From JABJAG01 sp038137215 (GTDB lineage: Bacteria; Pseudomonadota; Alphaproteobacteria; UBA6615), in the NCBI GenBank assembly GCA_038137215.1, contig JAYQBG010000029.1, forward strand, positions 1 through 33,094: DNA of 33,094 nucleotides, given 5' to 3'. The translations under genes and the position numbers were made by a program. Below are positions 24,641 to 32,516 of the stretch, in pieces. The notes under the pieces are model-generated. The model saw only the letters and a program-made list of their open reading frames with translations, made no database searches and was not told where the DNA came from. Positions within the stretch are counted from its first letter, which is position 1. Each line of letters starts with the position of its first letter.

Positions 24641-25279
24641 ATGGAATTTGACGATACACCGCACATGAATGCACTGGTTCCCATGGTCGTCGAACAGACG
24701 AACCGCGGCGAGCGGGCCTATGACATCTACTCACGTCTGCTCAAGGAACGGATCATCTTTCTGACCGGACCCGTTGCGGACGAGGTCGCCAGTGTGATCT
24801 GTGCTCAGCTGCTGTTTCTGGAAGCGGAAAATCCCAACAAGGACATCAGTTTCTACATCAACTCTCCCGGGGGCGTCGTGACCTCGGGTATGTCGATTTA
24901 TGACACCATGCAGTACATCCGGCCGGATGTGGCCACGCTGTGTGTCGGCCAGGCGGCCTCCATGGGTTCGCTGTTGCTGGCCGGTGGTGCCAAGGGCAAG
25001 CGCTATGCACTTCCCAATGCCCGGATCATGGTGCACCAGCCCTCTGGTGGTTTTCAGGGGCAGGCCACGGATATTGAAATCCATGCGCAGGAGATTCTGA
25101 AGATCCGCGCGCGCCTCAATGAAATATATGCCGAACATACCGGCCAGCCGGTCGAGGCCATTGCAGATGCACTCGAACGCGACAAATTTTACACCGCTGA
25201 TGAGGCTCAGGCCTTTGGTTTGATTGATGAAGTTGTCAGCAAACGCAGTCCGGCCGAGGACGAAAGTGAAGGTGAGTAA
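24641..25279 (+). CDS. clpP: ATP-dependent Clp protease proteolytic subunit
   Basis: 212 residues. The catalytic triad is Ser107 (VGQAASMGSLL), His132 (IMVHQPSGGFQG) and Asp181 (LERDKFYT), with NSPGGVVTSGMSIYDTMQ as the oxyanion region. It forms a double heptamer barrel that degrades proteins fed by ClpX or ClpA. ATG 24641 follows GGACGGAG; a second ATG at 24665 (MNALVPMVVEQT) may mark the mature or alternative N-terminus. The C-terminus is acidic (SPAEDESEGE). It lies between tig and clpX with its own candidate RpoH promoter. Confidence 0.97.
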   Translation: MEFDDTPHMNALVPMVVEQTNRGERAYDIYSRLLKERIIFLTGPVADEVASVICAQLLFLEAENPNKDISFYINSPGGVVTSGMSIYDTMQYIRPDVATLCVGQAASMGSLLLAGGAKGKRYALPNARIMVHQPSGGFQGQATDIEIHAQEILKIRARLNEIYAEHTGQPVEAIADALERDKFYTADEAQAFGLIDEVVSKRSPAEDESEGE

Positions 25280-25303
25280 GCGTTTAAGCCGAAATACGGC
25301 ACA

Positions 25304-25323
25304 AAATCCGAAAAATCGGATTT
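25304..25323 (+). terminator. Hairpin after clpP
   Basis: AAATCCGA and TCGGATTT form a perfect 8-base stem around AAAA, 24 bases after the clpP stop. Only three T residues, part of the stem, precede AACTAATTATT, so it is a weak terminator or a 3' stabilising structure. Confidence 0.45.
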
Positions 25324-25436
25324 AACTAATTATTGATCGCTGGCCCTTAGCTATTGTTCAATCGTTTTTGCTAGTGATTCGCCCATGTTCGGGCATTCGG
25401 TCTGACGTAACGCCCCAGCACGGGACATAAGGTAAT

Positions 25437-26705
25437 ATGAGCAAGTCCGGTAACGGTGATTCCAAGAACACTCTCTACTGCTCTTTCTGTGGAAAGAGTC
25501 AGCACGAGGTCCGCAAACTGATTGCCGGGCCGACCGTGTTCATCTGCGATGAATGCGTCGAACTGTGCATGGACATCATCCGCGAGGAACACAAATCAAC
25601 CCTCGTGAAGTCGCGCGACGGTGTGCCCACCCCGAAGGAAATCTGCGAGGTGCTCGACGACTATGTGATTGGTCAGGCGCGCGCGAAACGGGTGCTCTCG
25701 GTTGCCGTCCATAATCACTACAAGCGTCTCAGCACCGGTGGGCCGAAAGGCAACGACGTTGAGATCGCGAAATCCAATATTCTGCTGATGGGGCCGACGG
25801 GTTGCGGCAAGACGCTTCTTGCGCAGACCCTAGCGCGCATCCTGGATGTGCCCTTCACCATGGCCGACGCTACGACGCTGACCGAGGCCGGATATGTTGG
25901 CGAGGATGTCGAAAACATCATCCTCAAGCTGTTGCAATCGGCTGACTACAATGTCGAGCGCGCGCAGCGCGGGATTGTCTATATCGACGAAGTCGACAAG
26001 ATCAGCCGAAAATCCGATAACCCCTCCATTACCCGCGACGTGTCGGGTGAGGGCGTGCAACAGGCCTTGCTGAAGATCATGGAAGGCACGGTGGCCTCTG
26101 TCCCGCCGCAGGGCGGTCGCAAGCATCCCCAGCAGGAGTTCCTGCAGGTCGATACGACGAACATCTTGTTCATTGTCGGTGGTGCGTTTGCCGGACTCGA
26201 CAAGATCATTTCCGGACGAGGCAAGGAAACAGCTATTGGCTTCGGTGCCGATGTCCAAAGCCCGGATGATCGTCAGACCGGTGAAATTCTGAGCGAGGTC
26301 GAACCCGAGGATCTGCTGAAGTTCGGTCTGATCCCCGAATTCGTCGGCCGTCTGCCTGTGCTCGCAACCCTTGGCGATCTGGATGAGGACGCGCTGGTGC
26401 AAATCCTGACCCAGCCGAAGAACGCCCTGATCAAGCAGTATCAGCGGCTCTTCGATATGGAAGGCGTGGAACTGACCTTTGCCGAGGACTCCCTCGTGGC
26501 CATCGCCAAGAAGGCGATTGCCCGCAAGACCGGCGCGCGCGGACTGCGTTCGATCATGGAGAATATTCTCCTCGACACGATGTTTGAGCTGCCTGGTTTG
26601 GACGGGGTAGAGGAAGTCGTGATCAATGGCGAAGTGGTCGAGGGCAATGTCGCGCCGCTGCATATCTACGCGGACAAACGCGAAGATTTGGGGACTCCGG
26701 CCTGA
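25437..26705 (+). CDS. clpX: ATP-dependent Clp protease ATP-binding subunit ClpX
   Basis: 422 residues. The N-terminal zinc-binding domain has Cys15, Cys18, Cys37 and Cys40 (YCSFCGK ... FICDEC). The AAA+ module has Walker A GPTGCGKT (119-126), Walker B IVYIDEVDKI, the pore loop GYVGEDVEN, the RKH-type loop GGRKHPQQEF and LIPEFVGRLPV. The ClpP-docking loop is IGFGADVQ. It unfolds tagged substrates and feeds them to ClpP. ATG 25437 follows AAGGTAAT. A 157-base gap separates it from clpP. Confidence 0.98.
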   Translation: MSKSGNGDSKNTLYCSFCGKSQHEVRKLIAGPTVFICDECVELCMDIIREEHKSTLVKSRDGVPTPKEICEVLDDYVIGQARAKRVLSVAVHNHYKRLSTGGPKGNDVEIAKSNILLMGPTGCGKTLLAQTLARILDVPFTMADATTLTEAGYVGEDVENIILKLLQSADYNVERAQRGIVYIDEVDKISRKSDNPSITRDVSGEGVQQALLKIMEGTVASVPPQGGRKHPQQEFLQVDTTNILFIVGGAFAGLDKIISGRGKETAIGFGADVQSPDDRQTGEILSEVEPEDLLKFGLIPEFVGRLPVLATLGDLDEDALVQILTQPKNALIKQYQRLFDMEGVELTFAEDSLVAIAKKAIARKTGARGLRSIMENILLDTMFELPGLDGVEEVVINGEVVEGNVAPLHIYADKREDLGTPA

Positions 26706-26745
26706 CCGACCACACGATCTTGTGGTTAAATCGTCTCCCCCGACA

Positions 26746-26774
26746 CTTGATTGTGTCGGTTCTTACCCCATTTA
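26746..26774 (+). promoter_or_regulatory. Candidate heat-shock (RpoH) promoter for lon, overlapping a hairpin
   Basis: CTTGAT (26746-26751), 14 bases, then CCCCATTTA (26766-26774). It resembles both the enterobacterial sigma-32 consensus and the CTTG-N17-CYTATnT form. The -35 lies inside a dyad, CCGACAC/GTGTCGG (26740-26759), that could also be the clpX terminator. The predicted start leaves a leader of about 100 bases before lon. Confidence 0.6.
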
Positions 26775-26886
26775 TTGTGGTGCGGTGCGATTCGCGCGCC
26801 GGCCTCCTTTTGATGGCGCCGTAAACCCGTTTTCAAGGTTTTGCGGCTACCCTTCAATCATCGATATCGCCAAGCCGGACTTTGTT

Positions 26887-29301
26887 ATGACTGATCTTTC
26901 CAAAGGTGCTCTCTTCCCTGTCTTGCCGTTGCGCGACATTGTCGTGTTCCCGCATATGATCGTGCCGCTCTTCGTGGGGCGCGAGAAGTCCGTGCGCGCG
27001 CTCGAAGACGTCATGCAGGAAGACAAGAAAATCCTGCTTGTTACCCAGAAGGATGCCGCACAGGACGATCCGGCACCGGAAGATCTTTTCACGGTCGGCA
27101 CGATCGGCACCATTTTGCAGTTGCTGAAATTGCCCGATGGCACGGTGAAGGTGCTCGTCGAAGGCGGAGAACGCGCCGCGGTTGTCGATTTCACGGACAA
27201 CGCGGAATTCTTCCAGGCCTTTGCCGAAGTGCTGCCCGAGGAAGAACTGGATGAAAAGGAAACCGAAGCGCTCTCGCGTTCGGTGGTCACGCAGTTCGAG
27301 CAGTACATCAAGCTGAACCGGAAAGTGCCGCCTGAGGTTCTCGTATCGATCAATCAGATCGAGGAGCCTAGCAAGCTTGCCGATACCATTGCCTCGCATC
27401 TCTCGTTGAAGATTCCGGAGAAGCAGGAGTTGCTGGAAGCCGACACGGTCCAGAAGCGGCTGGAGAAAATCTACAGCTTCATGGAAGGCGAGATCGGCGT
27501 TCTTCAGGTCGAAAAGCGGATCCGTTCGCGGGTCAAGCGCCAGATGGAGAAGACCCAGCGCGAGTATTATCTCAACGAACAACTCAAGGCGATCCAGAAG
27601 GAACTTGGCGAGGGCGAGGACGGCCGCGACGAACTCCAGGAGCTTGAAGACAAGATCAAGAAGACCAAGCTCAATAAGGAAGCGCGCGAAAAGGCCAATC
27701 AGGAGCTCAAGAAGCTTCGGAATATGAGCCCCATGTCGGCCGAAGCCACGGTCGTGCGAAACTATCTCGACTGGATTTTGTCGGTTCCATGGAAGAAGCG
27801 TTCGCGGGTGAAGAAGAACATCACCGAGGCGCATGAAATTCTGGATGCCGATCACTACGGTCTGGACAAGGTCAAGGAACGTATCCTCGAGTATCTGGCC
27901 GTTCAGCAGCGCATGCAGAAGATCAAGGGACCGATCCTGTGTCTCGTTGGCCCTCCGGGTGTGGGTAAGACCTCGCTGGGCAAGTCGGTGGCCCGTGCAA
28001 CAGGGCGCAAGTTTGTGCGCATGTCGCTGGGTGGCGTGCGGGATGAATCTGAAATCCGTGGCCATCGCCGTACTTATATCGGCTCCATGCCGGGCAAGGT
28101 GATCCAGGGCATGAAGAAGGCCGGGACCTCCAATCCGCTCTTCCTGTTCGATGAGATCGACAAGCTGGGCGCGGACTGGCGGGGTGACCCGTCATCGGCG
28201 CTGCTGGAAGTGCTAGATCCGGAACAGAATAACACATTCCAGGATCACTACCTGGAGGTGGATTATGACCTGTCGGACGTGATGTTCGTCTGCACGGCCA
28301 ACAGCATGCGCATGCCGCAGCCGCTGCTCGACCGTATGGAGATCATCCGAATCCCCGGTTACACCGAGGACGAGAAGGTCGAAATTGCCAAGCGCCATCT
28401 GATCACCAAACAGGTTGAAGAAAACGGCCTCAAGGAAGAGGAATGGTCGATTTCGGACTCTGCTCTGCGTGATTTGATTCGCTACTACACGCGTGAAGCT
28501 GGCGTGCGTAACCTGGAGCGCGAGATCGCGAATCTGGCGCGCAAGGCCGTAAAGGAAATCGAAGTCGAAAAGGACGTCACCTCGGTCAAGGTCACGGTCA
28601 AAAACCTCGACAAGTATGCCGGTATCCGCAAGTTCCGCTTCGGCGAGACCGAGGAAGACGACATGGTCGGTGTCGTCACGGGGCTGGCCTGGACCGAGGT
28701 TGGCGGCGAGTTGCTGACGGTCGAGGGTATTCTTGTCCCCGGTAAGGGCAAGATGACCATCACCGGCAAACTTGGCGATGTGATGCAGGAATCCGTTCAG
28801 GCTGCGAATGCCTATGTGCGGGCCCGGGCGGTTGATTTCGGGATTGAACCCCCGCTTTTCGACAAGCGCGATATTCACATCCATGTGCCGGAAGGTGCGG
28901 TGCCGAAAGACGGCCCGTCCGCCGGTGTCGGCATGATCACCTGCATGGTCTCGGTCCTGACCCAGAATCCGATCCGTAAGGACGTTGCCATGACGGGTGA
29001 AATCACCCTGCGTGGTCGTGTTCTTCCGATTGGCGGTCTCAAGGAGAAGCTGCTCGCGGCTCTGCGTGGCGGCGTCAAAACCGTCATCATTCCGAAGGAC
29101 AACGAGAAGGACCTCGCAGACATCCCGGACAATGTGAAGAAGGGCCTGGAAATCTTCCCGGTCTCGACCGTGGACGAGGTTCTCGAACACGCCCTGACTC
29201 AGCCGCTTGTCCCGATCGAGTGGGATGCAGCTGCCCACGACTCGGCGGCGGTTTCTGCGGCAGATGACGAGTCTGAGACCCCCGGCGTCGTCCGACATTA
29301 G
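26887..29301 (+). CDS. lon: ATP-dependent protease Lon
   Basis: 804 residues from ATG 26887 (MTDLSKGALFPVLPLRDIVVFPHMIVPLFVGREKS), the usual LonA N-terminus; upstream codons in this frame are leader sequence. The substrate-binding N-domain and coiled coil (EKRIRSRVKRQMEKTQREYYLNEQLKAIQKELG) precede the AAA+ module with Walker A GPPGVGKT (355-362) and PLFLFDEIDKLG. The protease domain has the dyad Ser678 (KDGPSAGVGM) and Lys721 (GGLKEKLLA), 43 residues apart as in E. coli Lon. It degrades misfolded and regulatory proteins. The gene sits between clpX and hup with a candidate RpoH promoter. Confidence 0.98.
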   Translation: MTDLSKGALFPVLPLRDIVVFPHMIVPLFVGREKSVRALEDVMQEDKKILLVTQKDAAQDDPAPEDLFTVGTIGTILQLLKLPDGTVKVLVEGGERAAVVDFTDNAEFFQAFAEVLPEEELDEKETEALSRSVVTQFEQYIKLNRKVPPEVLVSINQIEEPSKLADTIASHLSLKIPEKQELLEADTVQKRLEKIYSFMEGEIGVLQVEKRIRSRVKRQMEKTQREYYLNEQLKAIQKELGEGEDGRDELQELEDKIKKTKLNKEAREKANQELKKLRNMSPMSAEATVVRNYLDWILSVPWKKRSRVKKNITEAHEILDADHYGLDKVKERILEYLAVQQRMQKIKGPILCLVGPPGVGKTSLGKSVARATGRKFVRMSLGGVRDESEIRGHRRTYIGSMPGKVIQGMKKAGTSNPLFLFDEIDKLGADWRGDPSSALLEVLDPEQNNTFQDHYLEVDYDLSDVMFVCTANSMRMPQPLLDRMEIIRIPGYTEDEKVEIAKRHLITKQVEENGLKEEEWSISDSALRDLIRYYTREAGVRNLEREIANLARKAVKEIEVEKDVTSVKVTVKNLDKYAGIRKFRFGETEEDDMVGVVTGLAWTEVGGELLTVEGILVPGKGKMTITGKLGDVMQESVQAANAYVRARAVDFGIEPPLFDKRDIHIHVPEGAVPKDGPSAGVGMITCMVSVLTQNPIRKDVAMTGEITLRGRVLPIGGLKEKLLAALRGGVKTVIIPKDNEKDLADIPDNVKKGLEIFPVSTVDEVLEHALTQPLVPIEWDAAAHDSAAVSAADDESETPGVVRH

Positions 29302-29344
29302 GGTTGACGTCGGGCGAACCCCGATTCGTTCGTTAAAAAAGGCG

Positions 29345-29371
29345 AAAAACCCCGGAAATCCGGGCCGTTTT
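29345..29371 (+). terminator. Weak hairpin after lon
   Basis: CCCGG-AAAT-CCGGG (29351-29364) flanked by AAAAA and TTTT (29368-29371). The stem core is only five pairs, so termination is likely partial. Confidence 0.35.
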
Positions 29372-29373
29372 GA

Positions 29374-29403
29374 TTGACGGCTCGGATTCCCCGCTTCTAC
29401 AGT
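29374..29403 (+). promoter_or_regulatory. Sigma-70-type promoter for hup
   Basis: TTGACG (29374-29379), 18 bases, then TACAGT (29398-29403). A second TACAGT follows at 29409-29414. The predicted leader to the hup GTG is about 70 bases. Confidence 0.5.
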
Positions 29404-29482
29404 CCCCCTACAGTATGGTTTTCGGGCATCGCGCCCCAATCAATCTTGAGCCATCAAACCAACCCAAGAAGGGGGTCTTAAC

Positions 29483-29755
29483 GTGAACAAGAACGATCTC
29501 ATTGCAGCCGTGGCTGATTCTGCCGAACTCTCTAAGGCCGATGCTGGTAAGGCCGTCGATAGTGTCCTCGACAACATTACCGGTGCTCTGAAGGGCGGCA
29601 ACGAAGTTCGTCTCGTTGGCTTCGGCACCTTCTCTGTCGCACAGCGCAAAGCCACCACGGGTCGAAATCCGCAGACGGGTGCGACGATCCAGATTCCGGC
29701 TTCCAAGCAGCCGAAGTTCAAGGCCGGCAAGGCACTGAAGGATTCGGTCAACTAG
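29483..29755 (+). CDS. hupB: DNA-binding protein HU
   Basis: 90 residues, starting at GTG 29483 behind AAGAAGGGGG. MNKNDLIAAVADSAELSKADAGKAVDSVLDNI is the HU helical half; EVRLVGFGTFSVAQRKATTGRNPQTGATIQIPASKQPKFKAGKALKDSVN contains the conserved GFGTF and the DNA-wrapping arm with RNPQTG and the IPAS(K) tip Pro. HU dimers bend DNA and shape the nucleoid. The lon-hup order is widely conserved. It is followed by a clear terminator at 29775. Confidence 0.97.
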   Translation: MNKNDLIAAVADSAELSKADAGKAVDSVLDNITGALKGGNEVRLVGFGTFSVAQRKATTGRNPQTGATIQIPASKQPKFKAGKALKDSVN

Positions 29756-29774
29756 ACCGGTTTCATATCCGTTT

Positions 29775-29819
29775 CGGGCGGGCCGGTTACACAAACTGGA
29801 ACCCGCCCGTTTCGTTTTT
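29775..29819 (+). terminator. Rho-independent terminator of hup
   Basis: CGGGCGGG (29775-29782) pairs with CCCGCCCG (29802-29809), followed by a T-rich tract TTTCGTTTTT. A further G+C hairpin (GGGCGGG/CCCGCCC, 29838-29858) lies just downstream without a T-tract. Confidence 0.85.
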
Positions 29820-29881
29820 GGGACAAAGGTCCTGCAGGGGCGGGTCGGTGCCCCGCCCATTGCGAGTGAACTCTTGCGAAA

Positions 29882-29924
29882 GGGCGGTTAGCTCAGCTGG
29901 CAGAGCATCTCGTTTACACCGAGG
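29882..29924 (+). pseudogene. Truncated tRNA-Val (TAC), 5' half only
   Basis: The acceptor 5' strand GGGCGGT, the D-arm GCTCAGCTGGCAGAGC and the anticodon arm TCTCG-TTTACAC-CGAGG (anticodon TAC) are intact. After position 44 the sequence turns into TGCCCCAGAAG; the variable loop, T-arm and acceptor 3' strand are missing. It differs from the complete copy at 29995 at paired positions of the anticodon stem, so it was once a separate functional gene rather than a fresh copy. Confidence 0.85.
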
Positions 29925-29932
29925 TGCCCCAG

Positions 29933-29951
29933 AAGAAATAAGTTATTTCTT
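29933..29951. repeat. Palindrome directly after the truncated tRNA
   Basis: AAGAAATAAGTTATTTCTT is a perfect inverted repeat (9 + 1 + 9) starting nine bases after the tRNA breakpoint. It is A+T-rich, unlike its surroundings, and may mark an insertion or recombination scar. Confidence 0.7.
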
Positions 29952-29994
29952 TCAGATGTTTAGAGTGCTAACCAACATGTCGGGCACACACAAA

Positions 29995-30070
29995 GGGCGA
30001 TTAGCTCAGCTGGAAGAGCACTTCGTTTACACCGAAGGGGTCGGCGGTTCGAACCCGTCATCGCCCACCA
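29995..30070 (+). tRNA. tRNA-Val (TAC)
   Basis: Complete cloverleaf: acceptor GGGCGAT with ATCGCCC, D-arm GCTCAGCTGGAAGAGC, anticodon stem CTTCG/CGAAG with loop TTTACAC (anticodon TAC), T-arm GGCGGTTCGAACCCGTC, and encoded CCA at 30068-30070. Followed at once by a terminator. Confidence 0.96.
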
Positions 30071-30074
30071 TACC

Positions 30075-30110
30075 CATAGCCCCCGCCGTTGTGCGGGGGC
30101 TATGGTTTTT
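30075..30110 (+). terminator. Rho-independent terminator after tRNA-Val
   Basis: CATAGCCCCCGC (30075-30086) pairs perfectly with GCGGGGGCTATG (30093-30104) over a six-base loop, followed by GTTTTT. Confidence 0.93.
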
Positions 30111-30120
30111 GTGTTTGCGG

Positions 30121-31309
30121 GTGGAAGTGCCGAAAGTTACCAATCAACAGCTTCTAAACGTAGCTACACCCGTCGAAAAACAAGCAAGCTTTGCTCTGAG
30201 CAAAGTGATTGCAAACATCAAGCGAGGAACGATTATTGGGAAATTCCCGGGTGGCGGTATTGAAGGGGTAAAGGGAACTCTTTGCAATTATCGAGGAGGG
30301 AGTGACGAGGAGTTTGCTTGGGGAGCGGGGTCCTCTGTACTTGGCAACTGGAGTACGGAGTTAGGTGAGGTTTTCTATGAGGCACTATCTCAATCTGGCG
30401 TGAATGTTGCGGGTGACCCACGTGACCTTTTCGGGCGCGAAGCATCTGCAAATTCTGCTGAGTATTTGATTGGTAGCCGCATCACCAAAGTAGCTAACAA
30501 CATCTGCCAAGAGCACGATGCATGGCGTGGTATGCCGCGAAACAGCTACGGCGGTGAATTTTTTGTTGATGTTGACTGGACAATACTTTCTAGCCTTTCG
30601 CGGCCAGTCGTTTTGAACGTTCAGACCCAAGGTTATTTCAAAGAAGTTCAACCGAAGCCGGATGGAATTATATTAATGTTCCACAACGCCTTTGCTCAGG
30701 CTGCTGAGAATTTGCTGACAAATGCGGAATTTGTTGCCTTGGCTGAGAGGCAAGAAGACAGCGAAGGCGCGTCAACTTTTGCTGGGTCAGTTTTGAAGCT
30801 TGAGCTCATGCCAAAGGCAGATCGTTTGATCGAAGCACATTTGGACAGCGTTCTTTCCTCAGTCGCAACAATTCGTATCGGACAAGGTCATGGCTCTGGC
30901 TTCTTCATCTCGGAAGATGGCTACCTTCTGACTAATGCACACGTCGTAGGTGACGCCCAAAAAGTCAGCGTTATTCTTAATAACGGCCCTGAAGTTCCAG
31001 GTGACGTGGTCAGAAAGCTTAAGAGCCGAGATATAGCCCTCATAAAGGTTGGGCTTCGTGTCCCAACAGCACTTCCTCTTCGCAGTGCACCGGCAAAAAA
31101 AACTTGAGAGAGTGTTCGTTGTCGGCACACCGCTGAAAGAGAGCCTCAGCTCTACTGTAACTGCTGGTATTGTAAGCGGCTTTCGCACTCAGAAAGAGCA
31201 GCGCTTTATCCAAGCGGATGCCCCGATATCGCCGGGCATTAGCTTGTTTATCCCGATCGACGATGCGCTGTCCGCTCTCAAAATTGCCCGGTCTTTGCCC
31301 GCGTCTTGA
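30121..31309 (+). pseudogene. Trypsin-like (S1 family) serine protease, frameshifted and lacking its catalytic serine
   Basis: The frame opens just after the tRNA-Val terminator; GTG 30121 or 30127 is the first plausible start, with no good ribosome-binding site, so the 5' end may be lost. The N-terminal 240 residues are an unrecognised domain. The protease domain follows: ATIRIGQGHGSGFFISEDGYLLTNAHVVGDA has the catalytic His, and SRDIALIKV the catalytic Asp. At the run of eight A (31095-31102) the frame is lost after APAKKT; one A fewer continues as LERVFVVGTPLKESLSSTVTAGIVSG and QADAPISPG. There the expected NSGGPL with the catalytic Ser and the following 15-30 residues are missing, and the sequence jumps to ISLFIPIDDALSALKIA. 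Codon use is more A+T-rich than the rest of the window, suggesting foreign origin. Confidence 0.75.
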
Positions 31310-31323
31310 TCGCTTGATTTGCG

Positions 31324-31530
31324 TTGGCCGCAACCCTCGAGAACCTTCTGTCTAACGGTCACGGCCTACACGTCTTCTGTGACGTCTGTAGGCGTGAAGA
31401 GGATCTGGATGTAGAGGCATTGTCAGAGCGCTGCGGCAGAGGCATTGAGTTACCTGAGATTGGTCGCCGCGCGCGGTGCAGCGCCTGTGGCGGACAGGGC
31501 GGCAGCGTTCAGGTCATAGCGGTGAAATGA
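31324..31530 (+). CDS. Small zinc-ribbon-like protein
   Basis: 68 residues. Two CxxC pairs, FCDVCRREEDLD and RCSACGGQGGSV, about 30 residues apart, form a probable zinc ribbon. Between them is LDVEALSERCGRGIELPEIGRRA. Short alphaproteobacterial proteins with this two-knuckle layout are common and mostly uncharacterised. The only in-frame start is TTG 31324 with no evident ribosome-binding site; a stop lies three codons upstream, so the 5' end is uncertain and may be damaged. Confidence 0.55.
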   Translation: MAATLENLLSNGHGLHVFCDVCRREEDLDVEALSERCGRGIELPEIGRRARCSACGGQGGSVQVIAVK

Positions 31531-31575
31531 GAACTACCTGCTACCCGAATTCGGCGAAGCGCGGAGGTAATTAGT

Positions 31576-31728
31576 GTGGCAGCGATCGTATCTTACTATG
31601 AGCGCCCATTAAGGGACTTCCTGGCCTCCGATACGGAGGCAGTAGTTGGCGAGCTAACGACTGCGGCTTTTGGTGTTGAGGGCGAGCAACTTAATGTGTC
31701 TAGCCCCCAAGTTCTGGGCCATTCCTGA
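31576..31728 (+). CDS. Short open frame, probable remnant of a larger gene
   Basis: GTG 31576 is preceded by GCGGAGG and encodes 50 residues: VAAIVSYYERPLRDFLASDT, then EAVVGELTTAAFGVEGEQLN, ending LGHS. The YYxxPLxxFL start followed by a helical segment recalls the N-terminus of large proteins with a DUF2075-type P-loop ATPase domain, a weak resemblance from memory. Downstream, another frame reads LEFLEQEG, as such proteins might continue, so I take it as the eroded 5' end of a larger gene. The stretch from 31729 to 31812 holds nothing else I can recognise. Confidence 0.35.
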   Translation: MAAIVSYYERPLRDFLASDTEAVVGELTTAAFGVEGEQLNVSSPQVLGHS

Positions 31729-31812
31729 TTAGAGTTTCTGGAACAGGAGGGCGCATGTCGAGGGCCATAAAGTTAGCTTAGTGAAGCATCCCGATTGTGA
31801 ATACCAAAACTG

Positions 31813-32451
31813 CTACCGTCTCAAGCTCTCGCAAGCGATCCCATCGCGGTCACCGTCAAGCCGGTGCGGGTCGCCAGGTTTGTCAGCCTCGTAGAAGCGC
31901 TGTGCTTCCTGCCAAGTCCTGAAGTCTCCACAGTCACGGTCCGGCATGTTGCGCGGGTTTTGGGGTGAGGCCGTCCCGCGTCGCTGTGCCCTTCGCCAAT
32001 CCTCTGGCATGACGAAATCTCCCGACCATATTCCAAGCTCGGCCTTACGGGCTTCGCTCTCCTCGGTGGCGTAGTCCATCGAGTAGCGCCTGTAAGCGAC
32101 CGCCCAGCCGCGGGCTACCATCTCGCGATTGATCTAAACGCCCTTCGGTCCTCCGATCCAGCAGACGGCCACGATTCTTCCATACTGATCGCGGTCACGT
32201 TCTTTGCAGTCAACCCGATGCTTCTCGATTAGAGCAGCAAGTGCGGATGCCGCTTCGAAACCACATCGCCACAAGCGGCCAGCTCTAGAGCAGTTCTGAT
32301 CGGCCTCGGGAGCGTCTATGCCGTGGAGGCGGATCTGGATGTGCCCAAAATCGAGGCTGTCACCATCCACGATGCGGGGAACGCCTGTGATCGGGTCCGC
32401 CAACGCGGCAGGGGAAAGGAGCAGCAGGACGAGCGTGAAAATCCGGATCAT
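31813..32451 (-). pseudogene. Thermonuclease (SNase) + Excalibur protein interrupted by an amber codon
   Basis: From ATG 32451: signal peptide MIRIFTLVLLLLSPAALA, then the staphylococcal-nuclease core VPRIVDGDSLDFGHIQIRL and HGIDAPEADQNC (equivalents of Arg35 and Glu43) and DRDQYGRIVAVCW (equivalent of Arg87). After GGPKGV a TAG (32134-32136) stops translation. The same frame continues INREMVARGWAVAYRRYS, the normal end of the SNase fold, then a C-terminal Excalibur motif DGDRDGIACESLRR. Because both parts are in one frame with conserved sequence on each side, this is a single gene with a premature stop. Fragments 32134-32451 and 31813-32121 could be read separately, but the first lacks the end of the fold. 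Confidence 0.8.
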
Positions 32452-32516
32452 GGGCTCATCTTACGTTGGCTGCGTTAGTGGCTTGAAGCCCTCGATGAGG
32501 CATTTCACATTCGCTC

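Noticed and set aside
22917..24734. Long antisense open frame opposite trigger factor (605 codons)
   Set aside because: It is the mirror of the codon bias of tig; its composition is low-complexity Leu/Arg/Gly and it crosses tRNA-Leu-side and clpP-side sequence.
29398..29414. Repeated TACAGT before hup as a direct-repeat operator
   Set aside because: Only two six-base copies, the first better explained as a -10 element; too short to claim a regulator site.
29818..30120. Extension of the protease reading frame upstream through the tRNA-Val genes
   Set aside because: It crosses a truncated tRNA, a complete tRNA and a strong terminator, so it is not translated sequence.
919..32136. Possible recoding of TAG as an amino acid, since TAG interrupts both the receiver and nuclease genes
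   Set aside because: TAG is the normal stop of several intact genes here (FAH hydrolase, alcohol dehydrogenase, GST, helicase, lon, hup), so general amber suppression is unlikely.
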